DNA from: Macrobrachium rosenbergii
Taxonomy: Eukaryota; Arthropoda; Malacostraca; Decapoda; Palaemonidae
Direction of reading: 5' to 3'
Assembly: GCF_040412425.1 (NCBI RefSeq)
Contig: NC_089753.1
Location: 45,589,429 to 45,653,428, forward strand
Length of the DNA: 64,000 nt
Part shown: positions 61,561-64,000 of the stretch, one piece after another
Numbering within the stretch: the first letter of the stretch is position 1
Layout of the letters: every line of letters begins with the position of its first letter
Program-made: the position numbers and the translations under genes
Notes under the pieces: model-generated
Seen by the model: the letters and a program-made list of their open reading frames with translations, nothing else
The model's database searches: none
Told to the model about the DNA's origin: nothing

Positions 61561-64000
61561 GAGACTCAACTTCATCTGGAACTTCAACTGATTCTACAAC
61601 ATCAACTGGGTCAACTTCTACAGAAGATTCTACCAGTTCAGCTGGCTCAGCTTCTTCAAGAGGACCTATTAGTTCTGCTGGCTCAACTTCTTCAAGAAGA
61701 TCTACTAATTCTGCTCGATTAACTTCTACAAAAGGACCTAGTAGCTCTCCTGGATCGACATCTTTAGGGGGATATAGTAATTCTCTTGGATCAATATCTT
61801 CAGGGGGATCTGGCAGTTTTCCTGGAACAATATCTTCAGGGGAGTCTAGTAGTTCTGTTGGATTGACATCTGCATGGGGATCTAGTAATTCTCCTGGATC
61901 GACATCTTCTGGGAGATCTAGTAGTTCTCCTGGATCAAAATCTTCGGGGGGATTTAGTAGTTCTCGTGGGTCAACAACTTCAGGAGGAAATAGTAGTTCT
62001 TCTGGATCGATATCATCAGGGGGATCTAGTAGTTCTCCTGGATCAGAATCTTCAGTGGGATTTAGTAATTCTCCTGGATCAACATATTTAGAGGGATCTA
62101 GCAGTTCTCCTGAATCAACATTCTCAGGGGGATCTAGTAGTTCTCCTGGATCGACACCTTCAGGGGGATCTAGTAGTTCTCCTGGATCAATATATTCAAG
62201 GGGATCTAATACTTCTCCTGGATCGACATCTTCAGGGGGATCTATTGGTTCTCCTGGATCAACATCTTCAGGGGGATCTAGTAGTTCTTCTGGATCAATA
62301 TCTCCAAGGGGATCTAGTAGTTCTTCTGTATCGACACCTTCAGGGGGATCTAGTAGTTCTCCTGGATCAATATCTTCAGGGGGAACTGGTAGTTCTGGAT
62401 CAATATATTCAGTGGGATCTAGTGGCTCTCTGGGAAAGACACCTTCAAGGGGATCTAGTAGTTCTCCTGGATCAATATCTTCAAGGGGATCTAGTAGTTT
62501 CCCTGGATCAATATCTTCAGGGGGATCTAGTAGTTCCCCTGGATCAATACCTTCAGGGGGATCTGGTAGTTCTTCTGTATCAATATATTCAGGGGGATCT
62601 AGTAGTTCTTCGGGAAAGACACCTTCAGGGGGATCTAGTAGTTCTTCTGGATCGACATCTTCAGGGAGATCTAGTAGTTCTCCTGGATCAATATCTTCAG
62701 GGGGATCTAGTAGTTCTTCTGGATCAATATATTCAGTGGGGTCTAGTAGTTCTCCTGGAAACACACCTTCAGGGGGATCTAATAGTTCTCCTGCATCAAT
62801 ATCTTCAGGGGGATCTAATGGTTCTCCTGGACCAACATCTTATGGGAGATCTAGTAGTTCTTCTGGATTAATATCTTCAGGGGGATCTAATACTTCTCCT
62901 GGATCTACACCTTCAGGGGGATCTATTAGTTCACTTGGATCAATGTCTTCAAGAGAATCTAGTGGTTCTTCTGAATCAATATCTTCAGGGGGATTTAGTA
63001 GTTCTCCTGGATCGACTTCAGGGGGATCTAGTAGTTCTTCTGGATCAATATCTTCAGGGGGATCCAATAGTTCTCTTGTATCGACACTTTCAGGGGGGAC
63101 TAGTAGTTCTCCTGGATCAGTATCTTCAGGGGGATCTACTAGTTCTCCTGGACCAATGTCTTCAAGGGGGTCTAGTAGTTCTCCTGAATCAATGTCTTCA
63201 GGAGGATCTAGTAGTTCTCCTGGATTAATGTCCTCAAGGGGATCTAGTATTTCTCCTGGATCAACGTCTTCAGGGGGATCTAGCAGTTTTCCTGGATCAA
63301 CGTTTTCAAGGGGCGTTAGTAGATCTCCTGGATCAACATCTTCAAGGGGATCTAGTAGTTCTCCTGGATTGACGTCTGCAGGGGGATCTAGTTCTCCTAG
63401 ATCAACGTCTTCAGGGAGATCTAGTAGTTCTGGATCGACATCTTCAGGGAGATCTAGTGTTTCTCTTGGATCAATATCTGCAGAAGGATCTAGCAGTTCT
63501 CATGGATCGACATCTTCATGGGGATCTAGAAGTTCTCCAGGATCGACGTCTTCAGGGGGAACTAGTAGTTCTCCTCGATCAACATCTTCAGGGGGATCTA
63601 GTAGTTATGGATCGACATCATCAGATGGATCTAATAGTTCTCCAGGATCAATATCCGCGGGGGGATCTAGTAGTTCTCCAAGATCAACATCTTCAAGCGG
63701 ATCTAGTAGTTCTCCTGGGTCGACATCTTCAGGGGTATCTAGCAGTTCTCATGGATCAGCCTCTGCAGAGGGATCTAGTAGTTCTCCTGGATCGTCACCA
63801 TCAGGGGGGACTAGTAGTTCTCCTGGATCAATATCTGCAGGGGATTCTAGTAGTTTTCCTGGATCGACATCTTCAAGCGGATCAAGTAGTTCTCCTGGAT
63901 TGACATCTTCAGAGGGATCTAGTAGTTATGGGTCAATATCTTCAGGTGGATCAAGTATTTCTCCTGGATTAATATCTGCAGAGGGATCTAGTAGTTCTCC
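61561..64000 (+). CDS. 36-nt repeat exon, copy 4, open to the window end (partial)
   Basis: Acceptor TTACTTCATCTTCCTCAG (ending 61560) starts the exon in phase 1 with DSTSSGTSTDSTTSTGSTST. At least 62 copies of the 12-residue unit GGSSSSPGS(T/I)SS follow. The unit phase at 61563 and at 63966 is the same frame, and I found only in-frame unit deletions between, so this copy appears intact over more than 2.4 kb. The 3' end lies outside the window. The acidic frame on the opposite strand and the LVVLLDQYLQGD frame on the same strand are shadows of the repeat. Confidence 0.65.

Noticed and set aside
61487..62764. 425-codon minus-strand acidic frame (repeats of ELLDPPEDIDPG)
   Set aside because: It is the reverse reading of the 36-nt Ser-coding repeat; the same happens at 38978-40006, 32054-33006 and 46889-47212. 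The sense frame has matching splice borders and protein-like flanks.

Overview
The window looks like AT-rich intron and exon sequence from an invertebrate animal genome, most likely a decapod crustacean. The evidence is long (TA)n, (GT)n, (ATT)n, (CT)n and (TAGA)n microsatellites, Penelope-like retroelement remnants with GIY-YIG domains, hAT-type and foldback elements, a tRNA-derived SINE, and an (ATT)n-associated repeat that I recall from penaeid shrimp sequence. The taxon is inference. There are no prokaryotic signals, no first exon with a signal peptide, and no convincing polyadenylated last exon.

The main content is a series of about 15 plus-strand exon candidates from the left edge to the right edge. 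All complete ones read as phase 1 at both ends: acceptor AG, then two bases finishing a codon; one base of a codon, then donor GT. Five are 'module' exons (1-488, 8465-10423, 19486-20607, 26583-27845, 51676-52191). Each has a short helical segment A, a polybasic motif such as RRRR, RRHRR, RKRR or RRRHKR, a Ser/Thr-rich linker of very variable length, and a helical segment B of about 110 residues that usually ends in (Y)GGTT. I do not recognise this A/B module. The other exons are mucin-, glue- or silk-like Ser/Thr/Pro/Gly low-complexity blocks: mini-exons (2958-3026, 6105-6263, 10923-10976, 28791-28853), a 13-residue PPKTTEKP-type repeat (16118-17229), four paralogous exons made of a 36-nt repeat (31756-33017, 38206-40017, 44710-47232, 61561 to beyond the window), and one with a repeat of about 320 nt (55253-57953). 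The simplest reading is one giant, modular, secreted mucin-like protein, or a tandem cluster of such genes, perhaps cut at the polybasic sites.

From 31.7 to 50.3 kb the sequence is built of about 7-kb segmental duplications, each one 36-nt-repeat exon plus a 3-kb downstream intron. A fourth partial copy starts at a (TA)n tract near 60.6 kb. In copies 2-4 a foldback element sits directly before the exon. In copy 1 a 464-bp hAT-like MITE with a perfect 8-bp target duplication interrupts the intron, and the other two copies show the empty site.

Mobile elements fill other introns. There is a near-perfect 1.9-kb palindrome of two Penelope-like 3' ends (11.5-13.6 kb), and a 4.5-kb transposon-like element with long TIRs and a decayed PIN/FEN-like plus Cys-rich protein (21.9-26.4 kb). 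Smaller pieces are a decayed Ty3/Gypsy integrase (about 30 kb) and a second Penelope remnant (about 54.6-55.0 kb). Frameshifts occur in four low-complexity exons (16118, 31756, 44710, 55253), while the A/B segments are intact in all five modules.
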